Positions 27,159-36,418 are shown, counted from the stretch's first letter. The stretch is DNA of 64,000 bases from Shewanella sp. UCD-KL12 (GCF_001957125.1 NZ_MPHJ01000009.1:117691-181690), one strand, 5' to 3'. Program-made: numbers and translations. The notes: a model not told the origin generated them from the letters alone.

Positions 27159-28358
27159 CTATAGATTATTGGAACGTTCATCTATAGCTGCTTGATACTT
27201 GTTTACACGCTCAGAATATCTATTAATCCAAAATGGGTGTTGAGTATTATCCAAAGCCAACTTTTGATGTTTAATCGCTAGCTCAAATTCTTCAGCATCC
27301 GCATAAGCAGCCGCTAGGGCATCATGAGCCGTGGGAGAATCTGGATAGCTCTTAACCGTTAACTGAAAGATGGCTAACCCCTTCTCAGCAGCATCGAGAG
27401 AGCCATTCGCTGTTTCAGCTTCGGCCAAAGCAATCAAAGAATCGGTGGCGGGCACCTCGAAACCATATTTATCATCAGAGAGGTATTTATAATGATCGAG
27501 TATCACTTGCGGGCCTTGTCGTGAGATTTCAGAGTCTGCAGTTAGTACCTGATGGATATCATTGAACAATAACTCGATACCATAAGCTGTGGCGAGAATT
27601 GGTTGCGTCATGTAATAGGTGCCATCGAAGCGTCTGATATGATAATCCAACATGGGAACCGCATTATCTTTTATTGTCTGCTCCATAGTGGCAAAGCTTT
27701 CAAGCTGTCTCTGCTCGAAGCTTGAGTCACTGGTACTCATAAACAAAAAGCGTGGTTTACCTTTCATTGCGGCAAGCTTTTTGGGTGCATCCTTGATGAC
27801 ATAGGCAAAGTCTTTACTCAAAACGGGGCTAGCAACGAAGTAGGCATTAAACAGCTCAGGGCGGTTAATTAAGGTATATAAACCCAGTCCCGCGTTACCT
27901 GTAAAGCCATTCATGATGCGAAAACCATTGGTTCTGTATTGTTTATCGATTGCAGGTAACAGCGCTTGCTGCATAAAATCGAGCAGTTGCGTATTCCCCC
28001 GCTCCTCAATCGCCAATTCTTTGAGTTTTCCTAGCTGTTCATCACCATCAGGAGCGGTAATGATTATGGTTTCAAGCCAGGGCCACTCGCCATTATGACT
28101 CATCCAATCATGCATACCGTTTAAGTAAGCATGGCTACGAGGGTGAAAATCAAACATAACCACATAGCGCTTATCATTTTTTTCTAAGTAACTCGGTGGC
28201 AGAGTGACAGTGAAAGAGATAGGCTTTTCCAGTAAAGGGGAATTGACATTAAGGGTAGTGTTCAAGTCATTTGGCGAAGTGCTCTGTGCATAGCTATCAG
28301 CACCAGAAACTCCAAGCGTTAACATTAAGGCTAGACCTACAATAAACTGCTTAATCAT
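27159..28358 (-). CDS. Secreted esterase-like alpha/beta hydrolase with C-terminal TPR; nucleophile Ser replaced by Thr
   Basis: The 399-residue protein has a signal peptide (about 1-24), a putative-esterase (IroE/Fes-like) alpha/beta hydrolase domain (about 45-270) and a C-terminal region with at least one tetratricopeptide-like repeat (about 305-385). At the nucleophile elbow, where relatives read G-x-S-x-G, this protein reads Gly151-Phe-Thr153-Gly-Asn, so the catalytic serine is missing. The surrounding segment (LYTLINRPELFNAYFVASP) otherwise fits the family. I infer a periplasmic or secreted protein that may have lost esterase activity and kept a binding role. Confidence 0.7.
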   Translation of the reverse strand: MIKQFIVGLALMLTLGVSGADSYAQSTSPNDLNTTLNVNSPLLEKPISFTVTLPPSYLEKNDKRYVVMFDFHPRSHAYLNGMHDWMSHNGEWPWLETIIITAPDGDEQLGKLKELAIEERGNTQLLDFMQQALLPAIDKQYRTNGFRIMNGFTGNAGLGLYTLINRPELFNAYFVASPVLSKDFAYVIKDAPKKLAAMKGKPRFLFMSTSDSSFEQRQLESFATMEQTIKDNAVPMLDYHIRRFDGTYYMTQPILATAYGIELLFNDIHQVLTADSEISRQGPQVILDHYKYLSDDKYGFEVPATDSLIALAEAETANGSLDAAEKGLAIFQLTVKSYPDSPTAHDALAAAYADAEEFELAIKHQKLALDNTQHPFWINRYSERVNKYQAAIDERSNNL

Positions 28359-28613
28359 CTGTGATTATCTTCCATGAAATTAGTGATAGTCATCGAACCT
28401 AACACGCTATAGATCGTTTTAAAAACACTCAAATTAGTAGGAAGTAGATCATGCTACTGCCAAGAGGCTTGTTTAAAGCGTTTATTTGGTAAATTTAATA
28501 CAGTTTGCTCACCGATTAAGCTAGCAATAGCGGGCAATTCAGCTTAGGATCGGCAATGAAAATATCGTTATCAGTAACTGAAATAACAATTTCAGACACA
28601 TTGTGGAGTAATC

Positions 28614-29291
28614 ATGGGTATCAGAGCCATAGTTGTAGATACAGCAGGTACAACGACCGAACTTAGCTTTATTAAAGACACGCTTTTTGCTTACTCAGCC
28701 AAGGCACTCCCCGATTTTCTAAAAGAAAATGAGCACAATGTATTAGTTGAAAACTGCATCTGTGATGTCAGAGACATTGCGCTTGAGCCTGATGCCTCTC
28801 TCGAACGTGTAACTGAGATCCTACAGCAATGGGTTGCCGAAGACCGTAAAGCAACGCCGCTCAAAACTCTGCAAGGACTAATCTGGAAACAAGGTTATTC
28901 TCAAGGTGAGTTCACTGGGCATATTTTCCCAGATTTCATTGAAGCAATCGATGGGTTAAAGCAGCAAAACATGCGCATTTACAGCTTCTCATCAGGTTCT
29001 GCTGAAGCGCAAAAACTGTTGTTTGCTCACAGTGATGGCGGCGACCTAACTCCTAAGTTTGATGGCCACTTCGATACCCGTACAGGTAACAAGCTTTTCA
29101 AACAGGCCTACTGCAACATCATCAATACCATCAGCCTAGCACCTAAGCAGGTGCTTTATATCTCTGATGTGGTTGAAGAGCTAAAAGCGGCTGAAGAAGC
29201 AGGTATGCGTACCATGCAGATGGTTCGCTCAAGTGAGCAGCGCACTGGCAGCCATAAGCAGATCACTAGCTTTGCAGAGCTAACCTTCTAG
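28614..29291 (+). CDS. mtnC: Enolase-phosphatase E1 (MtnC-like HAD phosphatase)
   Basis: The 225-residue HAD-superfamily protein matches MtnC, the bifunctional enolase-phosphatase of the methionine salvage pathway that acts on 2,3-diketo-5-methylthiopentyl-1-phosphate. Family blocks are SFIKDTLFAY, LIWKQGY, FSSGSAEAQKLLF and the HAD motif IV region ISDVVEELKAAEEAG. Motif I reads D9-T-A11-G-T-T, whereas MtnC proteins usually have D-I-E-G-T-T; the acidic residue at position 11 is replaced by Ala. Asp9, the expected nucleophile, is kept. No other salvage genes are adjacent. A perfect terminator follows. Confidence 0.82.
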   Translation: MGIRAIVVDTAGTTTELSFIKDTLFAYSAKALPDFLKENEHNVLVENCICDVRDIALEPDASLERVTEILQQWVAEDRKATPLKTLQGLIWKQGYSQGEFTGHIFPDFIEAIDGLKQQNMRIYSFSSGSAEAQKLLFAHSDGGDLTPKFDGHFDTRTGNKLFKQAYCNIINTISLAPKQVLYISDVVEELKAAEEAGMRTMQMVRSSEQRTGSHKQITSFAELTF

Positions 29292-29305
29292 AAACATTTT
29301 TTGAT

Positions 29306-29335
29306 AAAAAAGCACTCTTAATCGAGTGCTTTTTT
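29306..29335. terminator. Bidirectional hairpin terminator
   Basis: AAAAAAGCACTC (29306-29317) pairs perfectly with GAGTGCTTTTTT (29324-29335), with a 6-base loop. It lies between the convergent mtnC and DUF4344 genes and has T runs on both strands. Confidence 0.93.
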
Positions 29336-29356
29336 GTGTCTATTTTTAAGCACTAA

Positions 29357-30130
29357 CTATTTTGCTGGAACGCCATAACGTGCATTTAGCCTGTCCCAGT
29401 TTTCTGTTTGTCTAAAATACTCCTCCTCACAATAGCTATCTCTTTCTATTTCAAGCTGAGCTTTAGAGATGATGCTCGAGTACTTCTCTGGATCACTGCC
29501 ATAAATTAAACATAAAGTACTAAAATATCGCTGGGCGTCTAAACTATGCTCATCCCAAAAATGATCATCATCTAAGGCTTCTATATCTTCATCTTCCAAG
29601 GCAAAAAGATCAGCGGCGCTCATGGCAATATCGGCACCATTCTCAAACGAATTTATCAGTAATAATGTTGCAAGAGTATCAGCGGCATCTTCCTCTTTGC
29701 CTAATACAATCACCTGATTAGCATAGATATAAGCATGAACATATTCATGGGCTAAAGTGTGCATTAGGGCGTCACTGGTTGCTTGTTCTGGGCTCACTCC
29801 TGTCTCTTGGTAGTTATCATGATGAAAACGCCCGTAAACTTGGCTGATGAACTGATAAGGGATAAGAATCTGACTCGTTTCCGGATCAAATAAGGGACCG
29901 TCTTCACCGCCGTAGACCACAGTTAATGCATGCTGCATAGGTAGTTGCTCATCAAAAAGAGCCAACATCTGTTTCGATATAGGCTCGATAAGTGCCCGAG
30001 CTTGTTTTTCTTCTGTATTTTTCACCAGGTTAAATTTAGCTGTTGCGGCATTAGCGCTTACGCTCATTATCATGACAACAGTGATGACGAATATGCCAAA
30101 TATAGGTATGTGGCGCTCTACCTGACTCAT
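29357..30130 (-). CDS. Putative zinc metallopeptidase, DUF4344 type
   Basis: The 257-residue protein begins with a hydrophobic signal segment (about 8-28). It contains HEYVH (an HExxH zinc motif, near residue 128) and downstream GKEEDAADTLATLLL, whose acidic residues probably supply the third ligand. This arrangement is that of DUF4344 putative metallopeptidases. The substrate is unknown; it is predicted to act in the periplasm. The gene stands alone. Confidence 0.75.
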   Translation of the reverse strand: MSQVERHIPIFGIFVITVVMIMSVSANAATAKFNLVKNTEEKQARALIEPISKQMLALFDEQLPMQHALTVVYGGEDGPLFDPETSQILIPYQFISQVYGRFHHDNYQETGVSPEQATSDALMHTLAHEYVHAYIYANQVIVLGKEEDAADTLATLLLINSFENGADIAMSAADLFALEDEDIEALDDDHFWDEHSLDAQRYFSTLCLIYGSDPEKYSSIISKAQLEIERDSYCEEEYFRQTENWDRLNARYGVPAK

Positions 30131-30269
30131 ATACAGCTCCTCTTTTTGCTTCTAATACCTTTCACAACAGCTTGTTGCCACTATGGCATACTGTTATGCT
30201 GGCCCAAAGTTAAACGATCGTTTTAACCGTTCATTTTACTAGTTCGTTCTAATAATGACAGAGGGCAAG

Positions 30270-30713
30270 ATGTTAGATAAATTTATCGCTCAGCACCCAG
30301 CTAATACCGAAATATCTGTCGCCTGGGGTGAGATGGATGCCCTGCAGCATATTAATAACGTAGCCTACTTCAGATATTTTGAAACTGCTCGCATAGACTT
30401 TTTCAATCAGATAAACCTATTAGCAGATCTACAAACCAGTAAAGTAGGGCCAGTGCTTAGCGATAACCATGCTCGCTATAAACGCCCTGTCACTTTCCCT
30501 GACACCCTGTTAGTTGGCGTTAAGATCAGTGATATTCAAGCCGATCGCTTTATGATGCACTACACAGTATTTAGTAAAGCTCAGCAGGCTATTACCACCT
30601 TAGGTCACTCGCAAGTTGTGATGTTTAACTTTCAAACGGGTAAAAAGGCTGAGCTAACACCTGAACTATTATCCGCGCTAAGAGCCCATGAAGAAGCGAA
30701 GAGAGAGGCGTAA
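30270..30713 (+). CDS. Acyl-CoA thioesterase, hotdog fold (4HBT)
   Basis: The 147-residue protein has the 4HBT motif WGEMDALQHINNVAYFRYFE, with the catalytic-type Asp and the HxNN motif, followed by RIDFF. This places it in the YbgC/FadM-like thioesterases that hydrolyse acyl-CoA. I chose the ATG at 30270 because a GAGGGC ribosome site precedes it; an in-frame ATG at 30255 would add five residues. The next gene starts directly after the stop codon, so the two are cotranscribed. Confidence 0.85.
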   Translation: MLDKFIAQHPANTEISVAWGEMDALQHINNVAYFRYFETARIDFFNQINLLADLQTSKVGPVLSDNHARYKRPVTFPDTLLVGVKISDIQADRFMMHYTVFSKAQQAITTLGHSQVVMFNFQTGKKAELTPELLSALRAHEEAKREA

Positions 30714-30974
30714 ATGGTTGAGATAAAAGTTAAACACATTGAAAATGAACACAAGTTCGTCATCGATATCGAGCAGGAACAAGCTGTTTTAATTTATGAG
30801 ATTTATGATGACCGAGTTAACTTCAGCAGCACCTTTGTGCCAGATACATTACGTGGGCAAGGGCTTGCCGAGAAGCTGGTTAGGTTTGGATTGCGCTGGG
30901 CTAGCTCAGCTAACCTCAAGGTAGAAGCTAGCTGCTGGTATGTGCAAAAGTTTTTATCGCCCAAGCATCAATAG
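30714..30974 (+). CDS. Small GNAT-type N-acetyltransferase (YjdJ-like)
   Basis: The 86-residue protein has the acetyl-CoA-binding pattern RGQGLAEKLV and the flanking strand/helix of minimal GNAT proteins (GCN5-related, YjdJ group). It ends SCWYVQKFL as family members do. It starts immediately after the stop codon of the thioesterase gene. The acceptor substrate is unknown. Confidence 0.8.
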   Translation: MVEIKVKHIENEHKFVIDIEQEQAVLIYEIYDDRVNFSSTFVPDTLRGQGLAEKLVRFGLRWASSANLKVEASCWYVQKFLSPKHQ

Positions 30975-30998
30975 TCAACCAAGCGCAACTCACGTCAG

Positions 30999-31412
30999 CT
31001 AGTCACCAGTAAGCTTGAGTAACTGCAGCTTCACTTCATCAGAGATAGGCTGACTCTTATCTAAATTGTAATCATAATGCACCATCGTCGTTTTAGTCTC
31101 AGAGGTCTTTTTACCTTTCTGCCAACTCTGCTGCGTCAGCTCAAAGCTGCTCGTGCCTACACGGCTAACCCAGGTTTTTATGGTTACCGGACTACCGTAA
31201 TTGGTCGGTGACAGATAAGCGATATTAAAGCCTGCCACGATAAGGTCCCACTTAGCTAAGTTTAAACTTGGATTAAAAATCTTAAATATTGGCGTTCTTC
31301 CCGCCTCATTCCACACAGGTAAAATTGTATTATTGATATGACCTAACGCATCGGTTTCATTAAATCTTGGCTGGATCTCTATACTAAAAAAGGTCTCTGA
31401 CACAGTAAACAT
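30999..31412 (-). CDS. Thioesterase family protein, hotdog fold
   Basis: The 137-residue protein shows the 4HBT signature RFNETDALGHINNTILPVWNE and a typical hotdog length. It is likely an acyl-CoA thioesterase. It is convergent with, and only distantly similar to, the other thioesterase at 30270, so it is not a recent duplicate. The substrate is unknown. Confidence 0.83.
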   Translation of the reverse strand: MFTVSETFFSIEIQPRFNETDALGHINNTILPVWNEAGRTPIFKIFNPSLNLAKWDLIVAGFNIAYLSPTNYGSPVTIKTWVSRVGTSSFELTQQSWQKGKKTSETKTTMVHYDYNLDKSQPISDEVKLQLLKLTGD

Positions 31413-31740
31413 CCTATTGTTATCGATCTTATTTTTCTTGTACCGCTGACGTTAACTAAGTTTTTGTTGCGATGCAATCAACGAAGGATGGCTAGCTATC
31501 TCTAGGTTCTAGGCTTGGGTGATAGAAGGTTTTAAGTTCTAGTAAGACTGAGGGAGTTTTTTATGGCCATGCACAAAGTCACTTTCTCTCCATCCATGGG
31601 AAAGTGACATAAATGTTTCTGACATAACCCCCTCCTAGTACTTCCTGTACTCCGGGGATAAGTACTTCCATGTACAAAAAAGGATGCCTGAGCATCCTTT
31701 TTCTATAAAGCACCATTACTAAGCGCTATACCTTTTAGTC
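31413..31740. other. Intergenic region with inverted and direct repeats
   Basis: No gene is seen. The region holds a CTAGGTTCTAG-type motif near 31503, a GTCACTTTC/GAAAGTGAC inverted repeat (31578-31608) and two AGTACTTCC-type direct repeats (about 31638 and 31661). The fadD-type gene's terminator is at 31677-31702. Confidence 0.6.
31677..31702 (-). terminator. Hairpin terminator downstream of the acyl-CoA ligase gene
   Basis: AAAAAGGATGC / GCATCCTTTTT with a 4-base loop lies 39 bp after the stop codon of the minus-strand acyl-CoA ligase gene and is followed by a T run on that strand. Confidence 0.88.
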
Positions 31741-33537
31741 CTATCGAGCATACATTGCATTGATCTCACAAGCATACTTGTTGTAAATCACCTTGCGGCG
31801 CAACTTCATGGTCGGAGTAATCAGGCCCGCTTCCATCGAAAATGCTTCTGGCAATAAGGTGAATTTTTTAATCTTTTCAAATCCAGCAAGTTCACTCTGT
31901 AGTGTCTTAAGGCGCTGTTCGAAATGCTCAATCACATGCGTATGGCGCAGTAACTCCATTGGCGACTCATAGTGTATCCCTTTCTCTTTGGCCCAAGCTT
32001 CAAGGTTTTCAAAGGCTGGGACAATCAGTGCAGATACGTAGTTTTTAGCATCTGCAACTATGGCAACTTGCTCGATGAATGGGCAACAACCCACCTTACC
32101 TTCAACGCGCTGCGGCGCAATATACTTACCGTTAGAGGTCTTCATCAACTCTTTGATACGGTCGGTAATAAACAGGTTTCCATGCTCATCAATTCGACCC
32201 GCATCACCGGTTTTTAGCCAACCGTCTTCAAAGGTTTCAGCAGTCTCTTGTGGGCGATTGTAGTAACCACGCATTACAGTGTCACCACGCACCATGATCT
32301 CGTTATCTTTACCTAGCTTGATCTCAACATCAGGAATAACGCAACCATTTGAGCCTGGCACACGGTTAGCAAGGGTATTACAGGTCGCTGTAGCTGTGGT
32401 TTCTGTCATACCGTAACCACACAACACAGGGACATCAATACTCTGGAAGAAGGCACTTACATTTGGATCCAGTGCAGCACCACCACATGGCATAAACTTA
32501 AGGCGACCACCTAAAACTTGCTTCAGTTTACTGAAGACTAACTTATCGGCAAGTTTCCACTGCAAGCTTAAGCCCAATGAAGCTTTATGTCGGCCTTGGC
32601 CAACTTCTGACTGCTTGTGTCCAACTGACATAGCCCAAGTGAACATCTTTTGGCGAAGCTCTGGTGCCTTAATAACCTTATCCTGTACAGCGCTGTATAC
32701 CTTCTCTAAGAATCTAGGCACGACACATAAGGTGTGAGGCTTAACGATAGCAATCGCTTCTTTAGCAGCCATTGGATTTTGCAGGTAGACATTGTGACCA
32801 CCGCGACAAAGTACATAAAAGGTCCAGCCTCGCTCAAAAACATGGCTTAGTGGTAAAAATGCCAGTGATACATCACCAGGCGTAAACGGCAGGAAGTTGT
32901 CGTGCTGCTTAACCATAGAGGCGATGTTGCGATAATCAAGCATTACGCCTTTTGGATCGCCTGTTGTGCCAGAGGTATAGATTAGCGTCAGTAGATCATC
33001 TAGATTTGCATCATTAAGACGCTGCTCTAGCTCAGTTAAGGTCTCTGCTGGATACGCTTGAGCGATGAGGTCATCGAAGTAGTAATGCTCAGCACCACTT
33101 ACCAAGGTGACAGACTTATCAAATACTATGACCTTCATTAGGCTACTACAGGCTGTAGCAAGCTTACATGCCATCTTGTATTGCTCGCTATCGCCGACAA
33201 AAATCAGTTTAGCCTTGGCGTCATTAACAATATAACTGGCCTGCTCAAACGTACTGGTCGGGTAGATAGGTACAACAACTGAGCGAGATTTTAAGCTAGC
33301 AATATCAGCACAGGTCCACTGAGGACAGTTTTGCGCAAGAATAACCACACGATCTTGAACGTCTACGCCAAAATGAATCAGAGCTTGAGCAATATTAGTG
33401 CTAATGCTATCAAATGCGCTCCAGCTTACCTGATGCCATGGGGCCGCCATTTCGAATCCTTCGAGCGCGATAGCATCGCCAAGTTCCTGGCTCTGCTGTT
33501 TAAGTAGACGTGTAACATGATATTGCTCGAGTGACAT
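31741..33537 (-). CDS. Long-chain fatty acid-CoA ligase (AMP-forming, FadD15/ACSL type)
   Basis: The 598-residue enzyme has the adenylate-forming motifs LIYTSGTTGDPKGVML (P-loop-like), the GYGMTETTATAT block and the hinge region LKTGDAGRIDEHGNLFITDR, with KTSNGKYIAPQ after it. It activates fatty acids to acyl-CoA with ATP and is membrane-associated. The ATG at 33537 has a plausible AAGGTCC ribosome site; the longer frame up to 33624 adds a Cys/Lys-rich extension foreign to the family. It belongs to the long-chain group with the long LFITDRIKELMKTS element rather than E. coli FadD itself. Confidence 0.9.
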   Translation of the reverse strand: MSLEQYHVTRLLKQQSQELGDAIALEGFEMAAPWHQVSWSAFDSISTNIAQALIHFGVDVQDRVVILAQNCPQWTCADIASLKSRSVVVPIYPTSTFEQASYIVNDAKAKLIFVGDSEQYKMACKLATACSSLMKVIVFDKSVTLVSGAEHYYFDDLIAQAYPAETLTELEQRLNDANLDDLLTLIYTSGTTGDPKGVMLDYRNIASMVKQHDNFLPFTPGDVSLAFLPLSHVFERGWTFYVLCRGGHNVYLQNPMAAKEAIAIVKPHTLCVVPRFLEKVYSAVQDKVIKAPELRQKMFTWAMSVGHKQSEVGQGRHKASLGLSLQWKLADKLVFSKLKQVLGGRLKFMPCGGAALDPNVSAFFQSIDVPVLCGYGMTETTATATCNTLANRVPGSNGCVIPDVEIKLGKDNEIMVRGDTVMRGYYNRPQETAETFEDGWLKTGDAGRIDEHGNLFITDRIKELMKTSNGKYIAPQRVEGKVGCCPFIEQVAIVADAKNYVSALIVPAFENLEAWAKEKGIHYESPMELLRHTHVIEHFEQRLKTLQSELAGFEKIKKFTLLPEAFSMEAGLITPTMKLRRKVIYNKYACEINAMYAR

Positions 33538-33664
33538 AATTTGGGACCTTTTTAGCGTACAGTTGTTCCGCTTTTGGGGGCATTTTACTAGAACAGCCTC
33601 AAAAAAATAAGAGCATTTGCTCAAATTTTGTTATCTGGCGCACAGTTTTTTATAACTAAAGTGG

Positions 33665-34990
33665 TTAGACCAGATCACCTTTCCACAACCTTTTGCTGCC
33701 AAACCATAGTGTTAGCATAGATATAACAACAAAAATCAGGTCACCAGCTAACCAAGGCCAAACATGAGATTCTTCAGTCAACAGGCGTAAACTACTCGAA
33801 ACCCAAGCTGAATGGGCAATAATAATCAGCATAGTCGCCGACAACTGTAATGTCGTTTTACATGCACTACCTGCACCTAAAATAAAGCCACAACCAAAAA
33901 TGGAGCTCAGCACAAAGTGAAGCCAGATAGCTGTTGTAATAGCAGGGTTAACCAGAGAAACCGCCGCAGCCGTCACCACCATAATGAGGGTTAACAGCAA
34001 TAACAGCTTACATTGAGCTCGATTAAAGGCATCTATCATTCCCTGTTTGCCATTAAAGCCTGGCAACATATACAAGGCCTCAACAGCTTGCCATCTCTGT
34101 ATTCTGCTCCAGTGCACCATGACGCAAGCTACGCCACTGAACTGCACCAATAAAAATAGCACAGGCACATCTAGTCCAAACAAATAAGCGATCAAAGCAA
34201 CTGCAATGGTAAATAGAGGCATAGCAATGATCAGCATGCTCAATAGCGGCCCCATAAAAAAGTTTAATGGGTGGAGACTTGATTCAAGTTTTGCAATATA
34301 ACGGTAGGAATTTTGGCTGGGTAACCAAACCCCACCCATCTCTAAGGCATTGTGATAGATAGTTCTCGCATCTGGATGCCAGCCACTCACTAGAACCTTT
34401 TGCCAAATCATCCAAGCTAATACGAGGGAGATAACTGGCAGGAGTAGCAATAGGACTGGCGGTATAACACTCGTCACAGTTTCAATCGTGACAAGGGAGA
34501 GGTAGAGCACAATAGATAGATAGTAAGTCGATGGTTTTATCAGGCATAAGTAGATAAAACCAAGCCCTAATGTGGTGGCAATAGCTAACTGCGAAAGTGC
34601 ACCTTGAGTATCAATATAGAGGCAGAGGCCTGAACCCAATAGTAGGCTAACGCCCCAAATAAGCACAGATTGAAAATAGATATTATGCCGATATTCAGGG
34701 ACCAAGCATGACCACTCCGTCGCCGATAAGCGGTTCAGTTGCCAAGCAACTGCAACAGAGACAGACACTTGGATCATACTGATAATGAGCGGGACAACAA
34801 CAAACTTTTCAAACAAAAAAATGGGAATGAGCATCAACAAGCCCAATAACGCAGCCCCCATGAAGCTGGCACAACCCACATCATAAAACCATAGTCGAGT
34901 CGCACCGGACAGGCGGCGAGTTAACAGGGATAAACTTGCACTAACACCTCCTCCCTCTTTCACTCGCTGATTTTGATAAAAAGTGCTCAT
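33665..34990 (-). CDS. ABC transporter membrane subunit of the YtrA-type operon
   Basis: The 441-residue protein has about eleven hydrophobic segments and no domain I can name. Its start overlaps the ATPase stop codon by four bases (ATGA), so it is almost certainly the membrane partner of that ATPase. Substrate and direction are unknown; related GntR-ABC operons in other bacteria respond to cell-envelope stress. Confidence 0.7.
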   Translation of the reverse strand: MSTFYQNQRVKEGGGVSASLSLLTRRLSGATRLWFYDVGCASFMGAALLGLLMLIPIFLFEKFVVVPLIISMIQVSVSVAVAWQLNRLSATEWSCLVPEYRHNIYFQSVLIWGVSLLLGSGLCLYIDTQGALSQLAIATTLGLGFIYLCLIKPSTYYLSIVLYLSLVTIETVTSVIPPVLLLLLPVISLVLAWMIWQKVLVSGWHPDARTIYHNALEMGGVWLPSQNSYRYIAKLESSLHPLNFFMGPLLSMLIIAMPLFTIAVALIAYLFGLDVPVLFLLVQFSGVACVMVHWSRIQRWQAVEALYMLPGFNGKQGMIDAFNRAQCKLLLLLTLIMVVTAAAVSLVNPAITTAIWLHFVLSSIFGCGFILGAGSACKTTLQLSATMLIIIAHSAWVSSSLRLLTEESHVWPWLAGDLIFVVISMLTLWFGSKRLWKGDLV

Positions 34991-35853
34991 CGGTGAAACT
35001 CCATAAACAACTGCTCAAGGTTCATCGACTCCACTTGAATCTTACTATCGCTTGGACAGATTTTTGAGCAGAAGTTATCCACCAGCACCTTATCAGCTGT
35101 ACGGTTTAGGACATTTAACTCTATAGGGAGTACTTCACCTGTAGGCAGAGTGAGCAGCTTAACTTCCTCTCTTACTGAGTCAATCTCTTTAAAGAGCAGC
35201 AGTTCGCCCTCTTTCATCAAAGCTAAGTGACTGGCTACGCGCTCTAAGTCTGAGGTGATATGAGATGAAAATAAAACTGCTGAGCCCGACTCGAGTGCCA
35301 AGTCAAACAGATCGGCCATAAACTTACGTCTTGCGATAGGGTCTAAACTGGCTACAGGCTCATCTAAAATAAGCAGTTTGGGGCGGTAAGCCATCGCCAT
35401 AATTAGCGCTAGAGATTGACGCTGACCCACAGAGAGTCGCTGTACCTGTTGCTTTGTATCTAAGTCGAAGCGCTGTAACCACTCCCTCTCTAACTCAATA
35501 TCCCACTCAGGATAAAAACTACGGTGTAGATCTAAAGCCCTAGCAACGCTAAAACCCTCATAGCCGAAAGGTTGTTGAGGGACATAACCTATTTGAGACT
35601 TAGCTTTAGAGCTGAGTTGACTGACTGATTCACCTAAAATGGTGATTTCACCAAAACTCGCCTCGATAATGCCAAGCGCACAACGCATTAAAGTAGATTT
35701 ACCCGCTCCATTTTGCCCTAACAGCCCAACAACCATACCAGGATAGAGCTTAATGCTGAGTTCCTTGATGGCAGTTTTATCAACTTCACCCTTGGCAATA
35801 AAGTGTTTGGTTACCTTGTTAAACTCAAGTATGGGGGCTTCATTCATATCCAT
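34987..35853 (-). CDS. ABC transporter ATP-binding protein (YtrB-like)
   Basis: The 288-residue protein has Walker A GQNGAGKS near residue 46, a Q-loop (YVPQQPFG), the slightly altered signature LSVGQRQS, Walker B LLILDEP and the switch SSHIT. This is the CcmA/YtrB-like group that drives ABC-2-type membrane subunits. The extension after residue 220 is a regulatory C-terminal domain. It is the second gene in the GntR-ATPase-membrane operon. Confidence 0.88.
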   Translation of the reverse strand: MDMNEAPILEFNKVTKHFIAKGEVDKTAIKELSIKLYPGMVVGLLGQNGAGKSTLMRCALGIIEASFGEITILGESVSQLSSKAKSQIGYVPQQPFGYEGFSVARALDLHRSFYPEWDIELEREWLQRFDLDTKQQVQRLSVGQRQSLALIMAMAYRPKLLILDEPVASLDPIARRKFMADLFDLALESGSAVLFSSHITSDLERVASHLALMKEGELLLFKEIDSVREEVKLLTLPTGEVLPIELNVLNRTADKVLVDNFCSKICPSDSKIQVESMNLEQLFMEFHR

Positions 35854-35889
35854 CTGCTCAATCCTTTATGCTAATTCTGCTCTACTGTA

Positions 35890-36258
35890 TTACCAACAGC
35901 TGTCGATCAATTTTTTAAGCTCTTGCTGACTTATACCTAACTGTTTTGCCTGCGACAAAAGGTCATCAACTTGGGGTTTTAACAACTGAGCGCTGGAGGT
36001 TGGTTCACAGCTTTCACGCTTAGCCACTCTTGTCGGTTGCCCACGGCGCCTCTCCAACCAGCCTTGCTCCACAAGCTGCTGCACAGCTCGCGATACCGTC
36101 ATAGGGTTTACTGATAGATGCTCAGCCATCTGCCTTACAGAAGGTAATACCTGATCAGTTTCTAGTTGGCCACCCACAATCAAACGCACGATCTGTTCGC
36201 TTAATTGCCGATATATGGGTTCGCCACTACTGGGGTTGACATTTATTAGTTCTAACAT
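35890..36258 (-). CDS. GntR family transcriptional regulator, YtrA subfamily
   Basis: The 122-residue regulator has a winged helix (SGEPIYRQLSEQIVRLI, then LPSVRQMAEHLSVNPMTVSRAVQQL, and the wing) and a short C-terminal helical tail with no ligand domain. Short GntR proteins of this type (YtrA) control their own ABC-transporter operon. Its genes follow on the same strand, and a matching inverted repeat lies just upstream. Confidence 0.9.
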   Translation of the reverse strand: MLELINVNPSSGEPIYRQLSEQIVRLIVGGQLETDQVLPSVRQMAEHLSVNPMTVSRAVQQLVEQGWLERRRGQPTRVAKRESCEPTSSAQLLKPQVDDLLSQAKQLGISQQELKKLIDSCW

Positions 36259-36269
36259 TAGCCTTTAGA

Positions 36270-36303
36270 TACTGTATTAATACATTGATACACCGATACA
36301 GTA
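36270..36303. promoter_or_regulatory. Candidate operator for the GntR/ABC operon
   Basis: TACTGTAT (36270-36277) and ATACAGTA (36296-36303) are perfect inverted repeats. A second palindrome, GTATTAATAC (36274-36283), overlaps the first arm. The site lies 12-45 bp upstream of the gntR start and also before the divergent hydrolase operon at 36419, so it could control both. Confidence 0.6.
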
Positions 36304-36418
36304 ATAATCTAGCATAGATTGAATAATATTCAAGTAAGGAATAGGCAGTATGCTATATGGAAAGCCAGAAAGGTCTGAAACCTCTGAGACCATAAAATTA
36401 GTTAAGGAAAAGCCACTC

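Noticed and set aside
31638..31675. AGTACTTCC direct repeats as a regulatory site
   Set aside because: They lie downstream of genes on both sides, close to a terminator, so a promoter role is unlikely; kept only as a note on the intergenic region.
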